Source: Asaia bogorensis
GTDB lineage: Bacteria; Pseudomonadota; Alphaproteobacteria; Reyranellales; Reyranellaceae
Assembly: GCA_945905835.1 (NCBI GenBank)
Contig: CAMDQJ010000005.1
Location: 1 to 64,000, forward strand
DNA: 64,000 nt
Direction: 5' to 3'
The translations under genes were made by a program, and so were the position numbers. The first letter of the stretch is position 1; each line of letters opens with the position of its first letter. Below, in pieces: positions 18,487 through 27,778 of the stretch. The notes below the pieces were generated by a model. The model made no database searches. It was not told where the DNA came from and was given only the letters and a program-made list of their open reading frames with translations.

Positions 18487-19475
18487 CGCAGCACTTCCTT
18501 GTTCACGACGTGCGCCTCGATGGGGCGACCGTCGAAGACGCTCAAGATGTTCTCGATGGCGCTCACCGCCATGCGGTCGCTCGCCTCCTTGGTGACGCCG
18601 GCCATGTGCGGGCTGAAGATGACGTTCTCCAGGCCGAACAGCTTGTTGGAGGGCTCGGGCGGCTCCTTGTCGAGAACGTCGAGGCCGGCGCCGCGCAGCT
18701 TGCCGCTCTTCAGCGCATCGTAGAGCGCATCCTCGTTGATGATGCCGCCACGCGCGGTGTTGACCAGGAAGGCGTCGGGCTTCATCAGGCCGAGCGTCTC
18801 CTTGTTGAACATGTTGATCGTCTCGGGCACCTTGGGGCAGTGCACCGACACGAAATCGACCTTGGGCAGGATCGCCTTGAGGTCGGTGACCTTGGTGGCG
18901 CCGGCCTTCTTGATCTCGGCTTCCGGCACGTTGGGGTCGAGCACGGAGACATCCATCTCGAAGGCGACGCAGCGCTTGACCGTGCGCGAGCCGATGCGGC
19001 CCATGCCGACCACCAGGATCGACTTGCCCGAGAGATCGGCCGGCAGGTCGGCCAGGCGCTGGTCCCAGCCGCCCTCGCGCACGAAGCGGTCGTATTTCTT
19101 GGTGAGCCGGGCCGAGGCCAGCAGCATGTACATCGCGTGCTCGGCCACCGAGACGGAGTTGGCGATGCCGGTCGTCATCAGGAAGACGCCGCGCTTGTTC
19201 AGCGCCGGCACCTCGACGGCGTCGAAGCCGACGCCGAGGCGGGCCGCCACCATCATGTTCGGCGCCACCGCCAGCTCGGCCTCGCCGAACCGCGTGCCGC
19301 CCAGGGTCACCGCATGCACATCCTTGAGCTTGGGATGGAGCGACGGCACCGAATCGTCGGCCAGGATCTCGAAATCGACATCGTCGCGCGTCTTCAGGAC
19401 GTCGAGGCCGGCCTGCGGCATGCGGCCGACGATCAAAACCTTCTTGCGGTTGCGGTGAGTGTTGCCCGTGGTCAT
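18483..19475 (-). CDS. D-isomer-specific 2-hydroxyacid dehydrogenase (phosphoglycerate dehydrogenase-like)
   Basis: ILVVGMGRIGSRTVKRC; NTARGGIINEDALYDAL; GAGLDVLDKEPP. Confidence 0.9.
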   Translation of the reverse strand: MTTGNTHRNRKKVLIVGRMPQAGLDVLKTRDDVDFEILADDSVPSLHPKLKDVHAVTLGGTRFGEAELAVAPNMMVAARLGVGFDAVEVPALNKRGVFLMTTGIANSVSVAEHAMYMLLASARLTKKYDRFVREGGWDQRLADLPADLSGKSILVVGMGRIGSRTVKRCVAFEMDVSVLDPNVPEAEIKKAGATKVTDLKAILPKVDFVSVHCPKVPETINMFNKETLGLMKPDAFLVNTARGGIINEDALYDALKSGKLRGAGLDVLDKEPPEPSNKLFGLENVIFSPHMAGVTKEASDRMAVSAIENILSVFDGRPIEAHVVNKEVLR

Positions 19476-19529
19476 CGTTTCCCCTGACGTGAAATTCGCC
19501 GCGATCCTAGAGCCGGTGCCTTGCCGACG

Positions 19530-20009
19530 CTAGGGGAGGTAGCTGAGCGGGAGCCGCGTGGTGGACTTGATCTCCTCCATGGCGAACATCGAGGTGACGT
19601 CGCTTAGCTCGACCTTGGCAATCAGGCGTTTGTAGAAAGCGTCGTAGGCCTCGATGTCAGGCAGGGCGAGGCGGATGAGATAGTCGATCTCGCCGCTCAT
19701 GCGGTAGCAGTCCATAACCTCGGGGAACGACGCCACGGCCTTGGCAAAGCGCGTCAGCCACTGGGCGTTGTGCTGGGCGGTGCGCACCGCCACGAAAACC
19801 GTGACGCCGGCATTGACCGCCTTGCGCTCGAGCAGCGCCACCCGGGCGCGGATCACCCCGTCATCCTGCAGCCGCTTGATGCGCCGCCAGCACGGCGTCG
19901 TCGACAGCCCGACGGCGGCGGCAACCTCGGCCAGCGGCATGTCGCAATTGCCCTGCAGGCAATCCAGAATCTTCCGGTCGAAACTATCGAGCGATATTTT
20001 ACCCGCCAT
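19530..20009 (-). CDS. Lrp/AsnC family transcriptional regulator
   Basis: LDSFDRKILDCLQGNCDMPLAEVAAAVGLSTTPCWRRIKRLQDDGVI; RAM domain. Confidence 0.93.
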   Translation of the reverse strand: MAGKISLDSFDRKILDCLQGNCDMPLAEVAAAVGLSTTPCWRRIKRLQDDGVIRARVALLERKAVNAGVTVFVAVRTAQHNAQWLTRFAKAVASFPEVMDCYRMSGEIDYLIRLALPDIEAYDAFYKRLIAKVELSDVTSMFAMEEIKSTTRLPLSYLP

Positions 20010-20099
20010 GGTGCCATCCTTGGAAACCGTTTCCAATTCTTGGCTAGCCCTGCCAAAACATGCAAGCCGTTTCCGCGTAAAGCTCCGTAAAGTCGTCTC

Positions 20100-20348
20100 A
20101 TGCTCCGGCGCTTCACCGATCACCCCGCCTCGGTCGACGAGACCTATTTCCAGCACCTCGCCATGGCCTTCGGCTTCGGCGGTCGCATGCTGCTGGGCAG
20201 CCTCGCCTGCTTCATCCATGGCCTGTTTCCCTGGCTGTGCCTGACACGGGGCAGCGACACGATCCGCGGCCTGCACGGGCGCATGGTGACGCATCGGGTC
20301 GTACACAAGGGGCAATCAACCGAACCGCGGATCGTCGCAGCGGAATAA
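20100..20348 (+). CDS. Small protein resembling DUF6356 family
   Basis: RFTDHPASVDETYFQHLAMAFGFGGRMLLGSLACFIHGLFPW. Confidence 0.7.
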   Translation: MLRRFTDHPASVDETYFQHLAMAFGFGGRMLLGSLACFIHGLFPWLCLTRGSDTIRGLHGRMVTHRVVHKGQSTEPRIVAAE

Positions 20349-20417
20349 ATTCCGCAACCCTCCCCGGTACGCCGCGTTCTCTCTAGCGGGTGTACTCAAA
20401 GATGGAGGGACAGGCGA

Positions 20418-20804
20418 ATGGAAACGCCTCTGCGGATCAGCTTTCAAGGCAGCGACGTGAGCGAGGCCCTGAGCCAGATGATCGTCGATCATGTCGACGG
20501 CCTGGAGCACCTCTACGGACGCCCGACCGCCTGCCATGTCGTCATCAAGGCGCCGGACAAGCACCACCGCACCAGCGGTCATTTCAGCGCCCATATTCAT
20601 CTAACGCTGCCGGGCCACATCGACATCAATGTCGATCACGAGCCGAATGCCGATGAGCGGTTTTCCGATCCCCAGTTCGCGGTCGGCGACGCCTTCCGGC
20701 GCGCCAAGCGACTGATCAAGGACCACGTCGACAAACAGCGCGGCAAGGTGAAAAAGCTGCACGAACGCACCGAGCGAACGCTCGACCAGCCATCCGAGAC
20801 CTAA
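20418..20804 (+). CDS. HPF/RaiA family ribosome-associated protein
   Basis: METPLRISFQGSDVSEALSQMIVDHVDGLEHLYGRPTACHVVIKAP; GDAFRRAKRLIKDH. Confidence 0.8.
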   Translation: METPLRISFQGSDVSEALSQMIVDHVDGLEHLYGRPTACHVVIKAPDKHHRTSGHFSAHIHLTLPGHIDINVDHEPNADERFSDPQFAVGDAFRRAKRLIKDHVDKQRGKVKKLHERTERTLDQPSET

Positions 20805-21403
20805 AGCCGGCGCTTCACGCCCTTCTCGTCGAGGCGTTCGCGCAACAGGCCGATACGGTCGCCGCCCCAGAACAGTTCGCCGTCAAAAACGAACGTCGGC
20901 ACGCCGAACACACCAGAGGCTTCGGCCTCGCCGCGCAGGCGGTCGTGTTCGGCACCACCCTCGCCCGCCAGGAAATCAGCGAAGCCAGGGGGAGCACCGA
21001 CTTCGGCAAACAATGCTGCCACTGCTTCGACACTCTCGGGGTCGAGCTCGCGTTTCCAGAAGCGGTCGAAGGCGAGATCGTTGTAGGCGCGGAACACGCC
21101 GTGTTGACGAGCATAGAGCATGCCGGCGTTGACCGGTCGGGCATAAAAGACCTTCACCGGCCCCTTGAGCGTCAGTCTCTGCTTGTTGGCGTAACGCCGC
21201 GCATCCATGTAGGCGTAGCGCACGCGCCGCCAATGGTGTGCGTCGCGCTCGGCGACCGGGCCTTGGAACGAGGCGATGTCGAGCGTGTAGGGCCGCCATT
21301 CCAGCTCGATGTCGTAGTCGGCCTCGAGCTGATAGGCCCAGGCCTTCGAAACGAAGGCGTAGGGACTGACGTAGTCGGTCCAGAGAAGGACCTTAGCGGG
21401 CAT
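20801..21403 (-). CDS. DsbA family / 2-hydroxychromene-2-carboxylate isomerase-like protein
   Basis: LLWTDYVSPYAFVSKAWAYQ ... GVFGVPTFVFDGELFWGGDRI. Confidence 0.83.
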   Translation of the reverse strand: MPAKVLLWTDYVSPYAFVSKAWAYQLEADYDIELEWRPYTLDIASFQGPVAERDAHHWRRVRYAYMDARRYANKQRLTLKGPVKVFYARPVNAGMLYARQHGVFRAYNDLAFDRFWKRELDPESVEAVAALFAEVGAPPGFADFLAGEGGAEHDRLRGEAEASGVFGVPTFVFDGELFWGGDRIGLLRERLDEKGVKRRL

Positions 21404-22568
21404 CCTTGGCCAGCTTGGTCTCGACCACGCGCGACCACAGGGTGGCGCCGAGCGTGATGATCTCGTCGTTGAAATCGTAGCTCGGGTTATGGACCTCGCA
21501 GCCGCCCTCACCGCCGCCGTTGCCGATGTTGATGAAGGCGCCCGGCACCTTCTCCAGCATGTAGGAGAAGTCCTCCGAGGCCATGACGAACGGGCCCTCG
21601 CGGTTCATGTTCTCCGGTCCGACGATCTCGGCCGCGACATCGGCGATGAACTTCACCGCGTCCCTGTCGTTGACCAGCGGCGGGAAGACGACGCGCACAT
21701 CGGCCGTGGCCTTGCCGCCCAGCGTCTGGGCGATGCCGGCGGAGATGGTCTCGATGCGCTCTTTCACCAGCGCCATGGTTTCCTTGCGGAAGGCGCGGAT
21801 GGTGCCGCGCAGCACCGCTTCCTGAGGGATGACGTTGTAGGCGTCGCCCGAATGCATCTGCGTCACCGAAATTACCGCCGAATCGAGCGCCGCGACGTTG
21901 CGCGAAACAACGGTCTGCAGGGCCGAGATGATCTGCGTTGCGATGATCACCGGATCGATGCCGCTCTCCGGCCGCGCGCCATGCGCGCCCTTGCCGGTGA
22001 TGTGGATGTCGAACAACCCGCCGCCGGCCATCTGCGGGCCGGAGCGAATGGCGAACTTGCCGACGTCGAGCTTGGGCCTGTTGTGCATTCCGAAGATCTG
22101 CTCGCAGGGAAATTTCTCGAACAACCCGTCGTCGACCATGGCCTGGGCGCCGCCGCGGCCTTCCTCCGCCGGCTGGAAGATGAAGTGAACCGTGCCGTCG
22201 AAATTGCGCGTCGCCGAAAGATATTTTGCAGCGCCCAGCAGCATCGTCGTGTGGCCATCGTGGCCGCAGGCGTGCATGCGGCCCTTGTGCTGGGAACGGT
22301 GGTCGAAGGTGTTGAGCTCGTCCATCGGCAGCGCGTCCATGTCGGCGCGCAGGCCAATGGCGCGCGGATTGTTGCCGACGCGCACGGTGCCGACGACGCC
22401 GGTCTTGCCGATGCCGGTCGTGACCTCGCAGCCGAATTCCTTGAGCTTCTGGGCGACGATGGCGCTGGTCCGCGCCTCCTCGAAGCCGAGCTCGGGATGG
22501 GCGTGGATGTCGCGGCGGATGGCGGTCAGCTCGGCCGCCGCGGCGGCGATCTTGGGTTCGATTTTCAT
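21393..22568 (-). CDS. M20 family amidohydrolase (hippurate hydrolase-like)
   Basis: RRDIHAHPELGFEE; GRMHACGHDGHTTMLLGAA; FQPAEEGRGGA. Confidence 0.92.
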   Translation of the reverse strand: MKIEPKIAAAAAELTAIRRDIHAHPELGFEEARTSAIVAQKLKEFGCEVTTGIGKTGVVGTVRVGNNPRAIGLRADMDALPMDELNTFDHRSQHKGRMHACGHDGHTTMLLGAAKYLSATRNFDGTVHFIFQPAEEGRGGAQAMVDDGLFEKFPCEQIFGMHNRPKLDVGKFAIRSGPQMAGGGLFDIHITGKGAHGARPESGIDPVIIATQIISALQTVVSRNVAALDSAVISVTQMHSGDAYNVIPQEAVLRGTIRAFRKETMALVKERIETISAGIAQTLGGKATADVRVVFPPLVNDRDAVKFIADVAAEIVGPENMNREGPFVMASEDFSYMLEKVPGAFINIGNGGGEGGCEVHNPSYDFNDEIITLGATLWSRVVETKLAKDAR

Positions 22569-22573
22569 GGGGT

Positions 22574-23368
22574 TCAGGACTCCAGCAGGAAGGACGTCAT
22601 TACACGCCTAAATTCGGCGCCATGCACGACCGGATAGAAGTGGCCGCCGTCCGGCAGAACATAAGCCCGGGCATTGGGGATCAATCGCACCAATTCTTCG
22701 GTGAAATAGAGCGGTGTCACCATATCGTCGCGGGCGCAAATCGCCAGCGCCGGGCAACGCACCGCCTGCAATTGCTCCCGTCGGTCGTGCGCCACGATGG
22801 CGTCGATGCGCGACAGCACGATCTCGGGGATCGGGATGGTCTCTGCCGCCAGCGCCTCGGCGGCCGCCAGGTCGGCGTCGTGGTCGCGCACCCAGGCCGG
22901 CGAATGAAGCGCCAGCGCGCTCGACTTCTGATAGGCCGCCGGCCCCAGCTCGCGCAGCATCGTCGCGCGCACCTCGAACAGGCGGCGGAAGAAGGCGTCC
23001 GTCTTGGCCCAGGTGGCGCTCAGCACCAGCTTGGCGATCAGCCCGGGATGCTCGATGGCCAGCACCTGCCCCATGGCGCCACCGGTCGAGTGGCCGCACC
23101 AATGGACCTTATCGTAGCCCAGTCCTTCGATCAGCTGCCGCGCATCGTCGGCCATTTGTCCGACCGAGTAGGTCATTTTCGAGAGCGTGCTGCGCCCGGT
23201 GCCGCGATGGTCGTGCACGACGACGGTAAATTGTTTGGCGAGTTCGGCGACATGGGAGCTCCAGAATCGACCGTCTCCGCCCAGCCCGGCGACGAGGAAG
23301 AGCGGCGGGCCGCTGCCGGTTTTCTCGTAATATAGCTCCGCGCCGTCCCTCAGTTTGAATTTGGCCAT
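22574..23368 (-). CDS. Alpha/beta hydrolase
   Basis: DHRGTGRSTLSKMTYSVGQMADD; GHSTGGAMGQ nucleophile elbow; start at ATG 23368. Confidence 0.88.
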   Translation of the reverse strand: MAKFKLRDGAELYYEKTGSGPPLFLVAGLGGDGRFWSSHVAELAKQFTVVVHDHRGTGRSTLSKMTYSVGQMADDARQLIEGLGYDKVHWCGHSTGGAMGQVLAIEHPGLIAKLVLSATWAKTDAFFRRLFEVRATMLRELGPAAYQKSSALALHSPAWVRDHDADLAAAEALAAETIPIPEIVLSRIDAIVAHDRREQLQAVRCPALAICARDDMVTPLYFTEELVRLIPNARAYVLPDGGHFYPVVHGAEFRRVMTSFLLES

Positions 23369-23413
23369 CTTCCCCCGCCGCCATAAGGTGCCGCCCCGGG
23401 AGGAAAGCGCACG

Positions 23414-23767
23414 ATGAGGCGCCTGTCGATTGCCACGATGATGTTTCTTGCTGCCTGCACGCCCGAGGCGCCGCAGACCGTGGCGGCCATGGTGGCGCGG
23501 CCGGCGCCGGACGACCCGACGCCGAGCGGCATCAACTACATCTGCGAGGGCCGCAAGCAGGTGACCGTGGTCTATGCCCGCAACCGCGCCTCGGTGACCC
23601 TCGCCAGCAAGACCTGGCGCATGGAATATCAGGCGGCCGAGGGCGGGTTCCGCTATTTCGATGCCTCGCACGAATGGCTGGGGCGCGACGATCTGGTCTC
23701 CTTGCGCGAGACCAATACGCGCGCGCCGCTCGCCTTCAACTGCCGGCCGACCAGCCGTACGAGCTGA
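23414..23767 (+). CDS. Putative secreted lipoprotein with MliC-like domain
   Basis: Lipobox FLAAC; YICEGRKQVTVVYARNRASVTL. Confidence 0.6.
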   Translation: MRRLSIATMMFLAACTPEAPQTVAAMVARPAPDDPTPSGINYICEGRKQVTVVYARNRASVTLASKTWRMEYQAAEGGFRYFDASHEWLGRDDLVSLRETNTRAPLAFNCRPTSRTS

Positions 23768-23771
23768 AGGC

Positions 23772-23873
23772 TCAGGGCAGCCAGAACTTTATCGCGAAGG
23801 CCAGAACGGCCACAGTGCCGACGACGCCGACCCAAAGTGCAACGAACCAGAGCCACTGCCGGGGTGCAGGCAT
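23772..23873 (-). CDS. DUF2474/CydX-like small subunit of cytochrome bd oxidase
   Basis: MPAPRQWLWFVALWVGVVGTVAVLAFAIKFWLP (33 aa, single TM); ATGA overlap with cydB stop. Confidence 0.8.
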   Translation of the reverse strand: MPAPRQWLWFVALWVGVVGTVAVLAFAIKFWLP

Positions 23874-24880
23874 CAGTGATAGCCCTCGTACCCGGTCTTG
23901 CCGCGAAACACCCAGTAGGAATAGCCGGTGTAGGCGAGAATGATCGGAATCATGATCGAGGCGCCGACCAGCATGAATTTCAGGCTCGAGTCGGGCGCGG
24001 CGGCTTCGGTGATCGTGATGACGGCCGGCACGACATAGGGAAACATGCTGATGCCGAGGCCGGCAAGACCGAGCGCGAACAGCGCCAGCGCGATCAGGAA
24101 CGGCCAGTAGTCGGCCTTGCGCCGCAACGCCACGAAGAAGCCCACCGAAGCGACCGCGACCAGCAACGGCACTTGCGCGGTGAACATCACCTGCGGCCAG
24201 CCGAACCAGCGCAGGTAATAGGCGTGATTGAGGAAGGGCGTGTAGGCGCTCACCACCGCCATGCCGACGAGGGTAGCGATGCCCAGCCGCAACGCCAGCC
24301 GCTGGCAGTGAGCCTGCAGCGGCCCCTCGCTCTTCATGATCAGCCATGTCGATCCGAGCAGCGCATAGCCGCAGACGAGACTGACGCCCACGAGCAGGCT
24401 GAAGGGCGACAGCCAGTCCCACCAGCCGCCGGCATAGAGACGGTCGCGCACGGCGATACCCTGTAACAAGCCGCCCAACGTGATGCCTTGCGCCAGCGCC
24501 GCCGTGATCGAACCCAGCGTGAAAGCCGCATCCCAGTATTTGCGGTGCGCGGGATCGCGCCAGCGGAACTCGAAGGCGACGCCGCGGAAGACCAGCGCCA
24601 GGACCATGGCGATGATCGGCGTGTAGAGCGCCGAAAGAATCACGCCATAGGCCAGCGGGGACGCCGCCATCAGCCCGCCGCCGCCCAGCACCAGCCAGGT
24701 CTCGTTGCCGTCCCACACCGGCGCGATGGTGTTCATCGCCGTGTCGCGCTCCTTGTCCGTGGCGAACAGCGGAAAGAGGATACCGATGCCGAGGTCGAAG
24801 CCGTCGAGCACGACATAGGCGAAGACGGCGAAGGCGATGATGAAGGCCCAGATGTTCGGCAGGGTAAAGGCGAAATCCAT
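23873..24880 (-). CDS. cydB: Cytochrome d ubiquinol oxidase subunit II
   Basis: AYVVLDGFDLGIGILFPLFATDKERDTAMNTIAPVWDGNETWLVLGGGGLMAA. Confidence 0.95.
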   Translation of the reverse strand: MDFAFTLPNIWAFIIAFAVFAYVVLDGFDLGIGILFPLFATDKERDTAMNTIAPVWDGNETWLVLGGGGLMAASPLAYGVILSALYTPIIAMVLALVFRGVAFEFRWRDPAHRKYWDAAFTLGSITAALAQGITLGGLLQGIAVRDRLYAGGWWDWLSPFSLLVGVSLVCGYALLGSTWLIMKSEGPLQAHCQRLALRLGIATLVGMAVVSAYTPFLNHAYYLRWFGWPQVMFTAQVPLLVAVASVGFFVALRRKADYWPFLIALALFALGLAGLGISMFPYVVPAVITITEAAAPDSSLKFMLVGASIMIPIILAYTGYSYWVFRGKTGYEGYH

Positions 24881-24882
24881 GG

Positions 24883-26199
24883 TCAGGCCTTCTTGCCGGT
24901 GACGGCCGACGGCAAGGCCGCGCGGATCGGCACGTCCTGCTCGGGTCCGGGCTCGCCGCGCCGCGGCGCATGGCCCATCAGCTGCAGCACGTAGTAGATG
25001 CCGGCGCCGAACACGAGGAAGTAGACGACGATGAAGGCCAATAGCGAAGCCGCGACCGCCGGCGCCTGCAGCGGCGAGGCCGACTCGGCGGTGCGCATCA
25101 GGCCGTAGACGGTGAAGGGCTGGCGGCCAACCTCCGTCGTCACCCAGCCGGCAATTACAGCGACGAAGCCGGCAGGTCCCATGGCAAGCGCGAAGCGGTG
25201 CAGCAGTTTCCAGTCGTAGAGCCGGCCAACCACGCGCGCCAGCAAGCCGAACAGGCCGAGCGCCAGCATCAGGACGCCCAGCCCCACCATGATGCGGAAC
25301 GACCAGAACACGATTGCCACCGGCGGCCAGTTGCGCCGCTCGACCGTGTCGAGGCCGGCCAGCGGCGCGTCGAGCGAGTGCTTCAGGATCAGCGACCCCA
25401 GCCTGGGAATGCCGACGGCGTAGCGCAGCTCGCCCGCCTCGTTGTCGGGCAGGCCGAAGAGATAGAGCGGCGCACCGTGAGGATGGCTTTTATAATGGCC
25501 TTCCATGGCCATCACCTTGGCCGGCTGATGCTCGAGCGTATTCAGCCCATGCTGGTCGCCGGCCAGGATCTGCAGCGGCGTGGTGACAGCGATCATGCCC
25601 ATCGCCATGGAGAACATGACGCGCGCACCCTCGTTGGTGCCCCTCTTGTTCGTGAGAGGGCGCAAAAGATGCCAGGCGCCGACCATCAGCGCCGTCGTGA
25701 GATAGGCCGGATTGATGCTGTAGCCGACCGGCGTCTGCATCCAGCTGTTAGCCGAGAGAATCCAGAAGGCCGAGATGGCGGTGCCGACCGCGACCGCCAG
25801 CGTCGCCGTGAAATGCAAGCCGCGTCCGACGCGATTTAGGCCGAACAGCATGACGCCCAGGAAGCCCGCCTCGAGGAAGAAGGCCGTCATCACCTCGTAG
25901 GCCATCAGCGGGCCGATGATGGGGCCGGCGCGGTCTGAGAACACCGCCCAATTGGTGCCGAACTCGTAGGACATGACGATGACGGAGACGACACCCATGC
26001 CGAACACCAGGGCGAAGATCTTCAGCCAGTATTTGAAGAGCGTGAGATAGACCTCGCGGCCCGTGACGAGCCACAGCCCCTCGAGCATGGCGAGATAGCT
26101 CGCGAGCCCGATCGAGATCGACGGGAAGATGAAGTGGAAGCTGACGGTGAAGGCAAACTAGAAGCGCGCCAGCACGAGGGCGTCGAAGTCCGGAAACAT
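24883..26199 (-). pseudogene. cydA: Cytochrome ubiquinol oxidase subunit I (CIO type) interrupted by an amber codon at codon 14
   Basis: MFPDFDALVLARF[TAG]FAFTVSFHFIFPSISIGLASYLAMLEGLWLVTGREVYL...; TAG at complement(26158-26160) where family members have Gln; downstream frame intact. Confidence 0.85.
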
Positions 26200-26240
26200 G
26201 GCGTTCACCCCGACCTGGGCGGAGTATACGCCTGTACCGC

Positions 26241-27260
26241 CTATCCGAAAGCGTCGAAGAGCTGTGCGATCGCGCCGCGCGTCAGGCCGCCGCGCAGGCA
26301 GGTTTCGAGCAGGACGCGCGCCTTCAATGGATGGAGCCGGCCGCCCCAGATCAGGCCGGCGTCGCGCAGCGCGATCTCCGAGCTCGGGCCGCCATAGGTC
26401 TTGCGCAGCATCGGTCCGCCGCCGGCACGCGGCGCCACGACCGTGGGCATCGCCGCGGCGAGTTTGATCGCGGTCCCGACCATACGTTCGGCCACATGGC
26501 CGCCGCCCATCGCGCCCAGAACGGCACCACGATAACCGAGATGGTCGGGCGCCACGAGCAGGGCCTCGATCAGGCGGCCCGGCTCATCCAGCCCGACCCA
26601 GAACAGCGCGACGGGTGACGCCGAGCCGGCGTTCGATTTGGCGAGCGCGGCGCGTGCCGCCTCGACCGGTCCCCGGACCGGCAACGACAGCGGCACGATG
26701 CGATCCTCGACCAGGACGGCGAGCGGCCCGGTCTGCACCGACGCGAAGGCGTTGAGCCTCGTCGGATGCACCTTGGCGACGTCGGCTGCGGCAAACACCT
26801 CGTCCAGCATCACCGCCACGACGCCCAGTGCGCGGGCATGGGCGCGCATCCAGGGATCGGCGGCAACGCGCACGGCGGCCAGAAGATTGCCTGGGCCGTC
26901 CGGCGACGTGAGCGCGGGATTGCGCATCGCCGCCGTCACGATCACCGGCACCGGAAGATCGAGCAGCAGGTCGAGCAGGAACGCCGTTTCCTCCAGCGTG
27001 TCGGTGCCCTGCGTCACCACGATGCCGTCGGCCTTGAGGCCACGGATCTTGGCGGCCAGCGCATGGATCTGGTCGAAGCTCAGCGAATGGCTGCCGACCC
27101 GCGAGACCGTCTCGGCTTCGATCTCCGCGACGCTCGCCAGCAGCGGCACCGCCTTCACGAGATCGTCGGCGCCCAGGCCCATCTGCATATGGCCCGAAGC
27201 GTCGGGTCGAGTGGCAATGGTGCCGCCCAGGGCCAGGATGTGAATGCGCGGTTTGCTCAT
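26241..27260 (-). CDS. Asparaginase family protein
   Basis: IHILALGGTIATRPDASG; DGIVVTQGTDTLEETAFLLDLLLD. Confidence 0.92.
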   Translation of the reverse strand: MSKPRIHILALGGTIATRPDASGHMQMGLGADDLVKAVPLLASVAEIEAETVSRVGSHSLSFDQIHALAAKIRGLKADGIVVTQGTDTLEETAFLLDLLLDLPVPVIVTAAMRNPALTSPDGPGNLLAAVRVAADPWMRAHARALGVVAVMLDEVFAAADVAKVHPTRLNAFASVQTGPLAVLVEDRIVPLSLPVRGPVEAARAALAKSNAGSASPVALFWVGLDEPGRLIEALLVAPDHLGYRGAVLGAMGGGHVAERMVGTAIKLAAAMPTVVAPRAGGGPMLRKTYGGPSSEIALRDAGLIWGGRLHPLKARVLLETCLRGGLTRGAIAQLFDAFG

Positions 27261-27778
27261 GGAAACAACTTCAGTGATTTCAGGAAACGGTCGGCGTCGG
27301 GAAATTTTACCGTGCCCGCCGGCCCGGAGACACCCAGAATGAAGATGTGGCGGTCCTTCAGCGCCAAAATCTGACGCAGCGACTTACCGTCCGGCAACGC
27401 TCCCGTCGCTTCGGCGGCCGTCGCCCCTTGCACAGTCATCCAACCGACCTGCTGCCATTTCGCGCCGGCAAGGTTGCGCGCCGTGGCGTCGAGCAGGAAC
27501 TGCAGCAGCGCCTGCGGCTTGCTCGTGTCGACGTCAGCCGGATAGATCGCCGTCTGCACGACGTAGTCGATCGGCCCGCGGTTGAGCGCATAGGAATGAT
27601 AGTCGTACGCCGTGCCGGAGCCTGATCTCTGTTGCGTGATCTTGTACTCGGGCGCCGCCGGCATCTCGACGATGAAGCTCCGCTGCGGTCCTTCGACCTT
27701 AAGCCATAGGACCTGGGCCCGAGCGGCGTTGGTCACGCCGATCACCGCCAGCAACACCAACAATCGAAAGAAAATCAT
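27257..27778 (-). CDS. Hypothetical secreted protein
   Basis: Signal peptide; overlaps both neighbours (translational coupling). Confidence 0.6.
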   Translation of the reverse strand: MIFFRLLVLLAVIGVTNAARAQVLWLKVEGPQRSFIVEMPAAPEYKITQQRSGSGTAYDYHSYALNRGPIDYVVQTAIYPADVDTSKPQALLQFLLDATARNLAGAKWQQVGWMTVQGATAAEATGALPDGKSLRQILALKDRHIFILGVSGPAGTVKFPDADRFLKSLKLFP

